Source: Melampsora larici-populina 98AG31
Lineage: Eukaryota > Basidiomycota > Pucciniomycetes > Pucciniales > Melampsoraceae
DNA length: 64,000 nt
Reading direction: 5' to 3'
Assembly (NCBI RefSeq): GCF_000204055.1
Contig: NW_006768804.1
Location: 173,537 to 237,536 of the forward strand
Shown here: piece after piece, positions 25,382-37,368 of the stretch
Layout of the letters: every line of letters begins with the position of its first letter
Numbering within the stretch: the stretch's first letter is position 1
Notes under the pieces: generated by a model
Told to the model about the DNA's origin: nothing
The model's database searches: none
The model's input: the letters and a program-made list of their open reading frames with translations, nothing else
Position numbers and translations under genes: made by a program

Positions 25382-26973
25382 TCAACCCCGGTCATGGAAG
25401 CTCTACTTCTGATTGCAAGCATCACATTCCATTTGAAATTCAAACATCAACATCAGATGAGATAAAAAGATTCTGGAAGAAGAGTAAGTACCAATTATAA
25501 ACAAATCTGATCTCCTTACAACTACATATTTGTTAAAGGTATCCAGAATACTGAACATTGATCAAAATTGGCAGGTCATGTAACAGAATCATCCATGAAG
25601 AAACATAGAAGATTGATCAAATATATCAGCCGGCTGGTGAAACAAGACAGAGGAACTTGGAAAGACAGACTTGCAGCTTTATTTGACACAATTCAAATAC
25701 ATCTTCCAATGAGAGATGATGAAGAGAATATAATAATTTTGCAAACATTAAATCAACTCATTAGGAGCTATGACTTACCATTTGATGTTGTTCAAGTGGC
25801 ATGGGCTCAGTTGATCAAAATGGATAACATAGAGTATTGTATTCGACCTCGTATCAAGAACCAACTATGGTATGATGAGATGAATATTGCACTGAAATTG
25901 TATAAAGATAAGATGATTCAACATATAGGTTCTCTGGATCATGGAAAGTTAGTCAATTAATTTGTTGTCTTGATAGTCACTTGCATCAGTTTTCACACTC
26001 ACCTTTTGAATTGTTTTAATCACATAGAGACCTAAGGGATTTTGAATCCATGCAAGAAACAATTGGTGAATATGGTATGAAATTAGCTGGAGATTGGCCT
26101 CCATCAGTTCAGAAAAATCTATATGCACTTTGGACTTTGGGTATGTCAGCATATCAATTGCCACTAGGAAAGGAATCATACTGAGTTCACCATCTTATCA
26201 AGGTGCAAGGCTTTATGTACGCCTTGGACACAAAAAGCAGTTACAAAAAGTTGTGGAGACTCAAGTTGTCCAGAGACAATATATTGAATCAGTTCATAAC
26301 TTGCCTAGCAATAGCAGTATTGAAAAAGTCTACAGAGATTGGATACACAACAAATTGAGATCTCATTCAGCTACAATTTTGGAATATATTGACTCCTTGC
26401 AGGATGAGAGGTATGTTCATCCTGAAGCTCTTGTGAAAGATGAGTGTCTTTGTTAACCCAGAATCCAATTGAAGCACTAAGATTGAATTCCAATCAGTGG
26501 AATGGGATGTGAAGCCCTATGGCATGAACTTTAATCTTTTTTCGCATTCAACTGAGGCAATCAAGGTTATTCAATTTTGGGCAAGACGTGAGTGATTTGT
26601 GATCCAATCCAAACCATGCATCTAGACTAACAGTGATACCTCTTGACTTGTTGAAGACGTTCATGTGTTCTTGAAAATGAAGAGATTGGGGGAGACTGTT
26701 GAATTACAAAAAACTGTGGAAAAATTAGTCAGGAGAAGTTTTGAGGAGACAAGTAGAATCATGGCAGTTTTCCTTGAAGAAAAAGATGGAACCACTTTCA
26801 CCTATGAAAGACCTGTCCTCTATGAGTTTTTGAAATATTTCAATGCTCAAAATCATCTAATGAATGAAGGAATCCAAAAGGTTCTTGTGGAATATGAAAA
26901 CAAAGTCAAGTTTGAAAGATTAAAGAGACTAAACAGTGAGCTGCCAGAGTCTATGTGCTGTCAGATAATGTAG
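25382..26973 (+). CDS. Hypothetical protein, multi-exon, 5' end uncertain
   Basis: Not recognised. Six exons join in phase: 25382..25483, 25575..25947, 26028..26140, 26203..26410, 26475..26587 and 26657..26973, ending at TAG. Donors are GTAAGT, GTTAGT, GTATGT, GTATGT and GTGAGT, each matched by an AG acceptor in the right phase. This consistency across five introns argues for a real gene even without a known domain. The product is soluble-looking, helical and rich in charged residues, with KLAGDWPPSVQKNLYALW and DVKPYGMNFNLFSH as distinctive stretches. No in-frame ATG occurs in the first exon, so either upstream exons exist or translation starts at the methionine codon near 25595. It may be a lineage-specific family. 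Confidence 0.5.
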
Positions 26974-29243
26974 TTGCAACATTCACAGCCTATCATGTTG
27001 CTCCTTTTTGACTGATCAGACTTGATCTCAATGATTTATACATGTTGTGTTCTGCTCTTTAATGTAGCAAAAGATCAGATCTGCTGAAGGCCCCCCTTGA
27101 TTTGGCTTTACTTTTGGGATCAAAGAGTTATATGAAATATGTATTCAACTGAAAACAAGTGCTTTGTCAACTAGCTTAACAAAAAACCCCAGTGTCCCCC
27201 GGAGCAGTTCAACATGCTTGAGATCAAAGTGCAGAAACAACCAGTCTTTTACTGTGCTATGTATCCTACATGTTTTAGTTCTTTGCTTTTGTTATTCAAT
27301 CAAGGGTTGTAAGTTGTGTAAGACATCAAAAAATAAATTAACAGGATTCTCTGGCCAAGAGCTTTGGAGTTCTTTGTTCTTCACCACATTGAAGCCAATT
27401 CTTTCCACCCTCATTTGATGAAATGGAGTGAAGCGCTGATGGTGACTGCAAGTTGCAACTGCTTGGCACTTTTAAGCCAGCTTTACGGTACTCGAGATGA
27501 CACAATCTGTGGTTTGAGGTGCACTTGGGTGTGCACATGCTTGAAGCCATATATAATTAAAACTATGGCCAAGATGCACCTCACACTAAGCAACTAAACC
27601 ATGGAAATGTTTGGCAGGAGGTTGTGCCAGATCTTGGCCTTGATGCTCTATTGGCCTATATTACTCACGGCTATGGGCCTTCGGGGTTTTACCAGCACCA
27701 TATGTCACCCCGTTTCAGCCACAGCAGGCTATGCAGAACCATTGGCATGGTCACCCTTGGCATCTGTTCCAACACTCCATCAGCAGGAATTCAATCAATT
27801 GGAAGGAGAGTATACTTCTGATGGATGCTTCAATGTGCCTGCATTGTCAATTCCAATCCCTAGCAACATTCCCTTCTTGCCTACTGGTCACATCACGCCA
27901 AGGACAATCCTTACAACAATGCATATGACACGAGTGTCAGTGAACAACTTGGATTCCTTTGCACTCCAACTACACCATTCCTATTTTGGAATCCTTGACT
28001 TTACCAGATTGGCAGGCCTCTTGGTCACCACTTAAACCATATACAACTCTTAGTTTTAACTGTGGCAAACCATGTCTTGAAATCTAAAGAGCTACCCAAG
28101 GCAGCTATGCATGTGAGTCCTGTTGATGTGAAAAAAGATTGGTCAAACATCAGAGCTATAGAACAATATGACGGAAGAGGTAGGCATCTTGAATTATCAA
28201 AAAAGTTGGAGATCACTTCCTCGGCAAAGACACGTAAGATAAAGACCTTTGAGCAGACATATTTGAAACACTACCCCCCTGCACAATCATTATGGTCTGG
28301 ACCATCAAGGCTGTCTGAGCCAAGTCACACAGGAACAAATGCAATTCTACAACAGCAGGTGGGCTTATAAAACAACACAAGTCATGCTCAGAAACTGGTA
28401 TCAAATTCAATTGAAGAACCATTGTTGCCTTCTGCTTTGATTGATACATACTGGCCTAGAGTTTTAGGATTTCTCAAATTGATAGGCAAACACCAAACAT
28501 TTGGGAGTCACAAGAGATATTCTTTTGACAACAAGACACAGTTCCCATGGAGAAGGGCCCCAACGTCGGGGGCCCTACAGTCTCGGCAAGTTTGTCATGT
28601 TTGTGTGATTTTTGTGGCACAGATGTTTACAATTATACACAAAGGGTAAAGATTGGAAGAAAATTGCCTAGGCTGAACTTCATCCGTCTGAGTCAAGAGG
28701 AGTCAAGGCTCAGGTAGACTAGGAGACAAGCGGCTCTGAGCGCTCAGTGTTCCCAACTCAACACTCAGTGTTCCTCACTGAACACCTGGAAGTGCCCATG
28801 AGAAACTTAATGCTTCTCCAGCACGGCAGGTACATGTCAGCAATAGGACTTGGTTAATTTTGCCCATCATTTACCCAAGAAAAGCCAGCAAGCCGGACTG
28901 GGGTGGACTTCATGCAAAGAGCTCACCTTGCGGAGCCAGTTTACACGTCCGGAGACGCCTGCGGGGCCAGATCAGATGAGTGGTACACCACCAGGTGGTC
29001 TGGACTGCCTTTGGACCAACCAGTTAGTCCAGCTGAGGACCGCCCTTCTGTCTGCCATAGAGGACCGTCCTTAGGTCGGCCTCACATAGACGGCCCACAA
29101 AAGGACCCCCTGAGGCGCCCTCTGACTACGAAGGAGGCAACAAAAAGCCGCCAGACAGTAGATTTCTTGTGGTAACAAAACAACTTGCATTTTGCCACGA
29201 GTGGACCACAGACAGCCGTGTTGAAGTGTTCAACCAACAAGAA
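26974..29243. other. Intergenic with degraded-looking open frames and a GC-rich stretch
   Basis: Overlapping open frames at 27.6-28.4 kb switch frame repeatedly, which fits a decayed gene or chance; no motif is visible. The stretch 28.9-29.15 kb is clearly more GC-rich than its surroundings and may be a transposon relic. Nothing could be named. Confidence 0.4.
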
Positions 29244-29835
29244 CCTAACTTAACTAAGTCCCTCTTGGACGCGCAAGTAGTTGAGAGAGGGACTTATGGC
29301 TCATACATGAAATTTGGTGTGTGAGCCAATTTTTTTGTTTTTGGCTGGGGACTTTTTCAACCCTGAATAGCTCCATCGCCTGCAAATAAATATCCTCTGG
29401 GCCTAAGAAAGGCCTTGTGCACCTGCTAAACCTTTCATGTTGGGTCTTTTAAATTTATTTCTTGGGTTTCAGAACGTGCTAGAAACCAGGCTTGAAAAAT
29501 TGAGTTTGTGTAACAATCCAGCTTGCCTGGTGTGAGGTTTTGACACGTTGAGCAGCTTTCTCAGGTATTGTAGTGTTTTTTCCAAACTCTACCCTCTCAT
29601 TACTCCGCAATAAATGGGCCAGATAAGGAGTGAGATACATTCAGGTGTGTAGGTTGAGCAGGCGCACAGGACTTCTCTTTGGTCCAGAGGATATTTATTT
29701 GTAGAGGACGGGGATACGGGAGTTCAAAAAAGTCACCAGCCAAAGATTTTTGGCTCACACGCCAAAATTCGTGTATAAGCCACAAGTCCCTCTCTCGACT
29801 ACTCGCTTGTCCGAGAGGAACTTAGTCAAGTTAGG
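29244..29835. mobile_element. Foldback/MITE-like element with about 190-bp terminal inverted repeats
   Basis: The left arm (29244 to about 29432) and the reverse complement of the right arm (about 29646 to 29835) align over nearly their whole length. Both start CCTAACTT and share GAGAGAGGGACTT and AAATAAATATCCTCTGG blocks. The central 200 bp is unique and there is no coding capacity, so it is non-autonomous. No clean target duplication was found. The arms differ at scattered positions, indicating age. Confidence 0.75.
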
Positions 29836-30249
29836 ACGAGAACTACAAACTAACAATCTACTGAGTGCGGTTGGAAGTAAGCTCTTACATAAGTCAAGAT
29901 TCTATTTCATTGAGCTTGATACCGTGGATAGTCAAGAAGCATTAACATGAGAAAGTCAAGACGTATTAAGAAATTTGGATAAGGCATGGTAAGGCTACAG
30001 CTAGGCTAGCTGAAGCAGAGTGATGGACAAGCAGAACAGTATCCTAAGTACATATGTAGCATGCCATGTTCTACAAAGGGAAAGAATTCAGATCACGATT
30101 ATCAAACAGTATGGACACTGATCATAGATATCACTTTATATATCACCACACGCACAATGTAGACCTTTTCGATGCTAACTGCTTCCCATACGATCAAAAG
30201 CTGACAGACACAAATTCAACCACAGGACGAGAAGTTTGAAACTAATGGC
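29836..30249. other. Spacer downstream of AGX1
   Basis: Nothing recognised; presumably contains the 3' untranslated region of the aminotransferase gene. Confidence 0.5.
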
Positions 30250-31833
30250 TCAACTAGCTTGGAACCCGAGGTCTTTGAAGGATTCATTCAAGCTTTGAAC
30301 GATTCTGTCCACATCTCCTCTTTCTTTATCAACAGCAGTGATACCCATATGACCAATTCTGATATAGCGATCTTTGACATCTTTATGAAGTCCTCCTGCA
30401 ATCACTAATCCCTTAGCACTCATCTTACCTACTACCTCTGTTCGATATCAAAGTCGTATCCAAAGTTCAGTCATCTAGAGATGTAGAAATGAACAAAAAC
30501 CATTTACCTGCTGGGGTTATGCCATCAGGAAGATAGACAGCAGTCATTCCATGAGCACTGGAACCTGGGTTCACCGGAACTTGTTTCAAACCGAGGCCAT
30601 CAACAGCTTTCTTGATACGATCGGATGATTTTTTGTGGAGTTCAAATCGTTCCTCTAGACTCGGCGAGGATTTGAGGATGGAATCCAAAGAGGTGAGGAG
30701 CGCCTGGAAGAATAATTTTGAATCATGGGGCTTCTGAGGGGCTTTCTAGTAACAAAGATATCAACTGACTGTAATCAAATTGGTGGGCCTGTTTTCTCGT
30801 GAGATGATTGTGATCAAATTTGATAGCATAGGTTAGCTTGGATCCTTGAATTTGCTCGATCACAATGGGCTTACGGCGTCGCAAAATATGCCGCACTCCC
30901 CGATTGGTATGCTTTCATGACTGCACACATTCACACAAATCAAGCTCATGTCAGATTTCTCGCAAGTATACCATTTGTGCGTGACTGAGATTTGCTAGAA
31001 GGCATCATATACTGACCTGGTAGCCACTTCTTCCAAGAAGCATAGTAAGACCCGGGGCGAGATTTACGCTCTTCGAAGACTTTGATCGCACGCTCAGAAG
31101 CCACACAAATGCAAAGCCCAGGAGGACAGCCTAATCCTTTTTGAGAGGCTGTCAAGACCATATCGAGACCCCACTTTTCAAATCTAATCTCTTCACTGGC
31201 TACACTACAAACTGCATCCAAGATGATCAAAGATTGAGGAGAATGCTTTTGAATCACCTCGGCCAATGCTTTGGCATCGGCTAATACACCTGTGGAAGTA
31301 TCACAATGAGTTATGGTGATCAATTTATAACTCTTCTTCTCGCTCTTGGCTTTCTCGAGATGAGTTGCGAGTTGGTCTGGAGTGACCGTATGGCCGAGTT
31401 GAGCTTGAACTTTTTCAACAGTTGCACCATAAGTTTCAAGACAATCTTGGAACGAATCGCCAAAGTAACCATTGTTGAGTACGAGGGCAAGTTCTCCTTG
31501 TTCAATCAAATTGGCCGCGGTCAAATCCCAACCAAGAGTTCCAGAGCCGGCGATCACAAACGGTTGTGCAGTTTGAGGAGCATACAGAACTTCGAGTATC
31601 ATTGAAAGTGTTTTTTTGAAGATTTGGACAAAATCGGGGGAAACATGAGAGACTGAAGCCGATGCATTGGAGAGCAAGACGGCGTCAGAAACTTCGATCG
31701 GACCTGGGACGACGAGTAAGCTGTGTGGGTTTTGCTTGAAGGCTGTTCGGATGAAATACAAATCCATCGAGTAAGAATTGAGCTTTAGCAAAACATAATT
31801 GAAGGTTCACTGACTAGCATTGGAAAGAGTCAT
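30250..31833 (-). CDS. AGX1: Alanine-glyoxylate/serine-pyruvate aminotransferase
   Basis: PLP-dependent class V aminotransferase that makes glycine from glyoxylate and alanine (peroxisomal or mitochondrial in relatives). Six exons: 31815..31833, 31017..31742, 30875..30920, 30770..30788, 30508..30703 and 30250..30437, totalling 1,194 bp and 397 residues, the usual family length. Visible are LLVVPGPIEVSDAVL at the N-terminus, GSGTLGWD in the cofactor-binding region, the LDAVCSV strand carrying the PLP aspartate, and TASQKGLG with the Schiff-base lysine. The C-terminal half includes RIGHMGITA. Three of five introns begin GTCAGT, and two coding exon segments are only 19 nt, so automated models may miss them. 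The C-terminus reads GFQAS; no clear SKL-type peroxisomal signal is seen. Confidence 0.9.
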
Positions 31834-33869
31834 GATAGATTATAAGTTGCTTGATGATAATAGTTTTAGTTGTTGAGGTTAAGAGAAGTCAAATTCGACG
31901 AACACAAAATTCGATCAGAACTCAAGTTCAACTTCACCTTAACCCACATTACGTCATTTCACGTCACACCGCGGGTATCGGTTGCTTTGAAACCCGCAAC
32001 AAGCGGGTCGCTCACATCCCATCACCTAGAAATCCAGCAAAACAGAGGGAAAGTCACTTGTGAGGGTGCCTGGGTTCTGATAGTTTCCAGAAACTCAGAC
32101 TATGGCATCTGTTACGTTAGAAGCTTTCCAAAAGTAGCTTTCTCAGAGAGATTGGACAACTTTTTTCTTGAGGAAGCTTGAAAGTTTCTTGGTTTAACCT
32201 GCCATGAGATTATTGGGTAAGTATACATGGACTGTGAAGGATAGAATCAATTTTTTCAGTGGGTTCAGATTTCTCATTATCAAGTTGATAGCCAGTTTTC
32301 TGAATTACCAGGGGCATGATGGCAGCCACCATACACGCGCCGGATTACTGGTCAAGGTCAAGTAAATGTGTGCTGTTCAAATCTTCTGCAATAATATGTA
32401 GGTAGTGCATGGCAGTTGAATGCAATTTTTTAGACTAGACTAGGCAAGGTCCACTTTCAGAGTATTTGTATGATTGAGGGGGCTGATGTATGGGCTGCTA
32501 CCTCATGGAGGTATGAGGTTTACAAACTGTCTCTCTTCATTCTTTGTCTTACATATGTTCAGTCTTTTACTTCTGTCTTGAAAAAGTGTCCTGAAGTAAA
32601 ATCTCTCCTGTTTCTTTCCCCATCTCAATATAGCTGATATTTGTTGCCTCAATACTCCTGTTGTGAAAATGTTTTCCATCTGCTCTCTGTAAGCTCTTTT
32701 GTTGAATTTCTCATCTTGTCATTTGCTGATTTTCTTCAATATTTGTCATGTGGGTAGACTGATTCCTTTGAGAAAGTCCCAGCTGTATACAATAAACCAA
32801 GATATACATATATTCAGGGCAATTTCATCCACAGTGTCTGTGCACACAGTGCATGTAGCCGGAATTTGGGCATATCCTGACAGCCATATATCAGCAATAT
32901 TCTCATACAGTCTAACTGTCGCTTCACAAAAAAAGTCCCAGCATTGTATTGCACTTGTGGGTTGCTGCAACCACTCTGCAAGATTTGATTTTGTAGATGG
33001 CTAAGAAGACCGTAAAACCTATAAATGTAGTGCAGCGTATCAGCACTCTTCTCCAACAAGCTCAGGTATGCAGACCTTTGCTAACCTAGAATAAATAAGT
33101 GAAACAAGTCAGACTAATGAAACGTAACAAGATAACAATATAAATCTATACCCAAAGGTTTGGAGGGTAAAGATAAAATGAGAAACAATAAGTAAACTCA
33201 AAAGATTATGAGATTTGATCTAAGGAAAGTTCTAACATGTTCATTGAGTGATATCAGTATGATGTTGAAACATGTATTTTAAGTGAAAGACTTACTCTCT
33301 TTCCAAAAGATAAGGAAAGAGAGACAAAGTCGAGAAACACAGTCAACTACATATAAGACAAATTGAGAAAACATGTTGGGATTGATGTACATCAAACTTA
33401 TTGAGAAACAAAAACAATTCTAAGAACAAAAAACATATCTAAAGCACTTTGCACCAAACCAAACTACATTTCAACACTGCAGTCTTGATTGTCTTTTAAC
33501 AGATTTCACAAATACATGAACACAACATGCTACCAGTCATTTTGAACTCTCAGTGTGCTATCTGGTGCAAATATCAGAGCTAAAACACAAAGCAACCAAA
33601 TATCACTTAAGATTGTACAATAAATCACCAAACTTTTTTTCAAACTCCCAAATCAACTTATCTACAGTGTTTCCCTCAACTTTATCTCTTGACTTTCTGA
33701 AGTATCTGGTCATGTAAAGCCTGATGTGGTCCAAGGTCCCCCCTTTCTAAGTGCAACAGAGTCCATCTTTACCACAGTTTTAATGGCTTGGCCAAAATGC
33801 AGAGAGTTACCAGACCATGTTTGCTAGTGTCAAGCAAAAAGCAACAACAGGGGCAAAAATTGATGCTCA
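31834..33869. other. Intergenic left of the giant transposon
   Basis: AT-rich. A minus-strand open frame at 32746..32970 looks somewhat protein-like but has no motif, start context or splice partner. Nothing was named. Confidence 0.45.
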
Positions 33870-33877
33870 CATTGAGG
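33870..33877. repeat. Target-site duplication, left copy (8 bp)
   Basis: CATTGAGG directly abuts the left inverted repeat and is repeated exactly at 49615..49622 after the right inverted repeat. Confidence 0.92.
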
Positions 33878-34041
33878 CACCTGTACGTAGTTAAAACCTC
33901 CGACTGTATTGGTTGAATATGTACCTGCTATCAACCCATGTAGTCCAAAAACCTGGCTTTAGAAATCTCTAGCTGAGTATTTGCCGCTAGGCCAAATTCG
34001 AAATCCCTCTAAGTCCCCATACCATCAAGGTAGTGCCCTTG
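33878..34041 (+). repeat. Left terminal inverted repeat of the KDZ element
   Basis: 164 bp with no indel against the right repeat; 156 positions identical and all eight differences are transitions. Confidence 0.93.
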
Positions 34042-34482
34042 CCACCATCAATATATATTACAACCTTTACAGATAATCTCACCACCACAATGCAAAAGGT
34101 GAAACATCTCACCAGCTAAGCTGATAAGTCATCACTTGTATAAAATTTCCTACCAGCTTAGACCCAGATTTCACCAGTCTCACCACCTCAGCTCGTATTT
34201 CACCACCACTACATGTACTATCACCACCTCATCATATTTTCCATCACACAGTATGTAATGTTACCATCTCTTATTGTGATTTAATAACTCCTACAACCTC
34301 AGCTCCTATGTCACGACCTGAACATTGATTCTTACGGCTCAACAGACAAGTATCACCTTCTCACCTCCTAACCCTACTGCACAAATCATCTACATAACTT
34401 TATCACCACCTCGAACTCGTGGGTCACCCCAAACGTTCTTTCTCACCACCTCAACTCTCCCAAACCGCACCGTTGCCTTGAA
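34042..34482. repeat. Left subterminal TCACCACC motif array
   Basis: Dense irregular copies of TCACCACC or TCACCAG, often followed by TCAGC, run inward from the left repeat to the FAR1 start codon. The same motif occurs in mirror orientation inside the right end, as expected for transposase-binding sites. Confidence 0.7.
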
Positions 34483-36456
34483 ATGGAACTCCCTCCCGAC
34501 CCCCAAAAAAATACCCCTCCTCCAGCAATCCCAGCCTCACCTCCTACCGAATACATCTTACCAGCACCCCCCGAGACCGAGATCATCACGACTGACGGAG
34601 AACGTGACGAGATGGACAACTACGTCCAAGCTTTTGGTGCTCACAAGCACGGCTACAATATTCGAAAAGGTAACTCATCAACCGGCTTAATCTGCCATTA
34701 TCATTGCCATCGAGGTGGCTATCCGCCTGTCAGTGAAGGACGCAGCCGACCCAGCAGATCATTACGAATCGGATGCAACTTCAAGCTCACAGCTCGAGTC
34801 AACCATGAAAAGAAGTCATGGCTTCTGATCCATGTTCACCTCGGCCACAATCATCCACCCGATTTCACCATCAAACCAAGAAAGAGACAACCAAAGAAGA
34901 TATCAGAAAAGCCTGAAAGCGAATCCCAGACCCTACCTATACCTACTCTCGAGACCCTGATATCTGCCTCTGAACCAGTCGATACAACATCTCATGATAC
35001 CCACCCAACATATGTCCATAAATCCACCAAACTTACTTGTCAAGTTCTTAACTCTTCAGAATCACCTCAAAGTCATAACACCACCACCCTCCAAAGCATT
35101 ATAGCCCGACTTGAAGCTACGTCTCCAACCACCAGGCAGAAAAAAATCCAACAAATCGAAAGCATCCTCAACGAAGATGCAAGTCAAACGCACCCCAGCT
35201 CCGATATGAAAGACAATCAACATCAACAAGCTGAAATTCATCAAAAACACGAGTTGCCTTCAATGGGGCAAGATCATACATTGCAAGAAGAATTAACTGT
35301 CAGTCCATATACAGACAGATAACCATGACATTGATCTAGCAAATAGCACGTGTGCTGACTTGTCACAATTTTCGCATATTGATCAAATGTTTGACTCATT
35401 CATAGTGCCTCTCTCCGACCACGAATCGGACTCGCAGGAAAACTCTCACATTCAAGTTGCCATGGATCTAATTCCGCCCTCCCCAGTCAAACCACCCCAA
35501 CCACAAGAAATTAATGCAGATGACCAAGATTCGCCAATCAAAACTACTAACGAATCACTCACATATGAAACAGAGGAAACAGAGGTAAGCAAACAGATCC
35601 ATACAAGTTAGATAAAAGTACGTGACACCTGACTTGACCTGAACTGACCTGACCTGACCTTGAACCCAAATCTCAGAAATCGAGTATCACCTCCCCTATT
35701 GCCTCTAGTTCTACCGCACATCTCAAACGCATTCCTCCCATCAATCAAATTATCACACGACGGCAAACTCGTCAATGTGCCCTTACGCTGAAGCCCCCGA
35801 CTAACCCTACACTCCCAGCCCTTTTGACAAAATACAAGATTCACACGTGGCTTGCACCATTCGTGAGCGACATCCATGAAGTCAAGGCTGACGGTCATTG
35901 CGGCTTTTGAGCAATTGCTGTAGCACTTGGCCGACCACAAGATGATTGGCTTTATGTACGCCAGAGCATGGAGGCAACTCTTGAACAGCATCCGGACACA
36001 TTTCAGGATTCGAACCTACATGCGGCCCGATTGGACGTGCTAGCCTCACTTCGTACCTGCAAACCAAATGTGGTGCTCGAGCCAGAACACTGGCTGAGCA
36101 TGCCAGGTTTTGGAGGTGTCATCGCAACAACTTTTGACCGACCTGTTATATATTATCACCCCGGCGCCTCTTGTCTCCTCACATTTCCCTACCTGACACC
36201 ACCAAACGAAAACCCACCGATCGTGCTTGCCTTCCACAACGACCATTTTTGTTCGCTAACTCTGGATTATACGCTTCCAAACCTTCCGATATCCCACCTT
36301 TGCCCTTTTTGGAGCCGATGGCACAGTGACGTCGCCACACCCTGGTTGAACAGGTGGGCACCAATGATTGAAAAACATGCAAACATCTTGAAACAACAGA
36401 ATGCTACACGCAAGTCGAAAAGGCGTAAACGAGTAACTCCTATTACAATAGATTGA
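34483..36456 (+). pseudogene. FAR1 zinc-finger plus OTU-like cysteine protease gene, broken
   Basis: The N-terminal part (34483 to about 35320) encodes a Pro-rich leader and a FAR1/WRKY-GCM1-type DNA-binding domain: HKHGYNIRKG, CHYHCHRGG, IGCNFKL and GHNHP. The frame then shifts by +1 between 35297 and 35320 and stays open to 35584. A GTAAGC...CAG intron (35585..35676) leads in phase to 35677..36456, which encodes an OTU-type protease domain. Its catalytic block reads ADGHCGF-stop-AIA: the position normally occupied by arginine in the OTU motif is TGA at 35908..35910. The downstream NDHF supplies the expected histidine. Such proteins may aid DNA binding and deubiquitination for a mobile element, but that role is inference. 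Two lesions in otherwise well-kept sequence indicate recent inactivation. Confidence 0.75.
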
Positions 36457-37000
36457 TATGGATTAATGTCTTAATGTGTCTTAATGACAATTATAAGTTT
36501 TTTTTCCCGACTTGGTAACTGGAAATTGAATGCTTTCAATCATCAAAAAAATAGCTTGACATTTGTTAGTACTACAAATACATCTCTTATTTCAATGGTT
36601 TTTTAAATTACCTTAATGTTTTAAGTCCAATCATTTTTTTTGAAATACTTTTCTTACTTGGCAACATGAATTCTTTGGATGTTAAACACTTGTCATTACA
36701 ATATAGTATACATGAAAAATTGATTATGACCAAATTAATCAAATACTGTTTTTTAAAAAACTAAATAAAAACTTTTCTGGATAGAAAAGTTTGTCAAAAT
36801 CAACATCAAAATTTTTTTTGAAGTATCTTTTTACAAAAGTGTTCTTATAAATTTGTATTTAACAACTTGTCTTTCCCCAAAAAAAATTGTATACATGAAA
36901 ACCATTTGAACATTTTGTTTGTTGTTGAAAATACTAAAATAAAAAGTTGTCATTTTGTCCTCCAAAGATTATAGATGAAACATTGTAACCTTTGATTATT
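36457..37000. other. AT-rich spacer inside the KDZ element
   Basis: Homopolymer-rich, with many A and T runs; no gene. Confidence 0.6.
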
Positions 37001-37161
37001 AAGGGTACTCAAAGCAAAGTATGTAGCGCTACATACTTTTCGCTACATACTTTTTTTGGCGGGGACAAAGAAAAAAAATATACTTTTGGCCTCGCCTTCC
37101 CCGCCAAAAAAAGTATATAGCAAAAAGTATGTACACGTACATACTTACTTTGAGTACCCTT
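37001..37161. mobile_element. 161-bp MITE-like palindromic insertion
   Basis: Starts AAGGGTACTCAAAG and ends with its inverse; internal GGCGGGGA and TCCCCGCC arms and GTATGTAC-type palindromes extend the foldback. The flanking duplication is ambiguous: TA or ATT depending on where the end is set. Non-coding and nested within the KDZ element. Confidence 0.65.
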
Positions 37162-37368
37162 ATTGATAATAAATACTAACAAAATATCTAGAGCTTACAG
37201 TCTTCCACTTAAATAGATAGATCATAGTGTTGAAGAATGAAAGATCTTTGATTGTGAGCTTTTATTCAATGATGAGAACTTGCCCTCATTCATTTCAAAG
37301 TACAAGACCAAACTCGGAAAGAAAAGATACTGAACATTACAAATGTGACACAGAAATCAGATATTTAA

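Noticed and set aside
27601..28035. 144-residue open frame as a gene
   Set aside because: Three overlapping frames here have similar texture, with no motif, splice partner or start context.
32746..32970. Minus-strand open frame left of the giant element
   Set aside because: Somewhat protein-like composition but no recognisable motif or neighbouring exon; overlaps open frames in two other phases.
35297..35320. A mini-intron of 16-20 nt (GTCAGT...ACAG) repairing the FAR1-OTU frame
   Set aside because: It would restore phase, but it is far below any workable fungal intron length; a frameshift is simpler.
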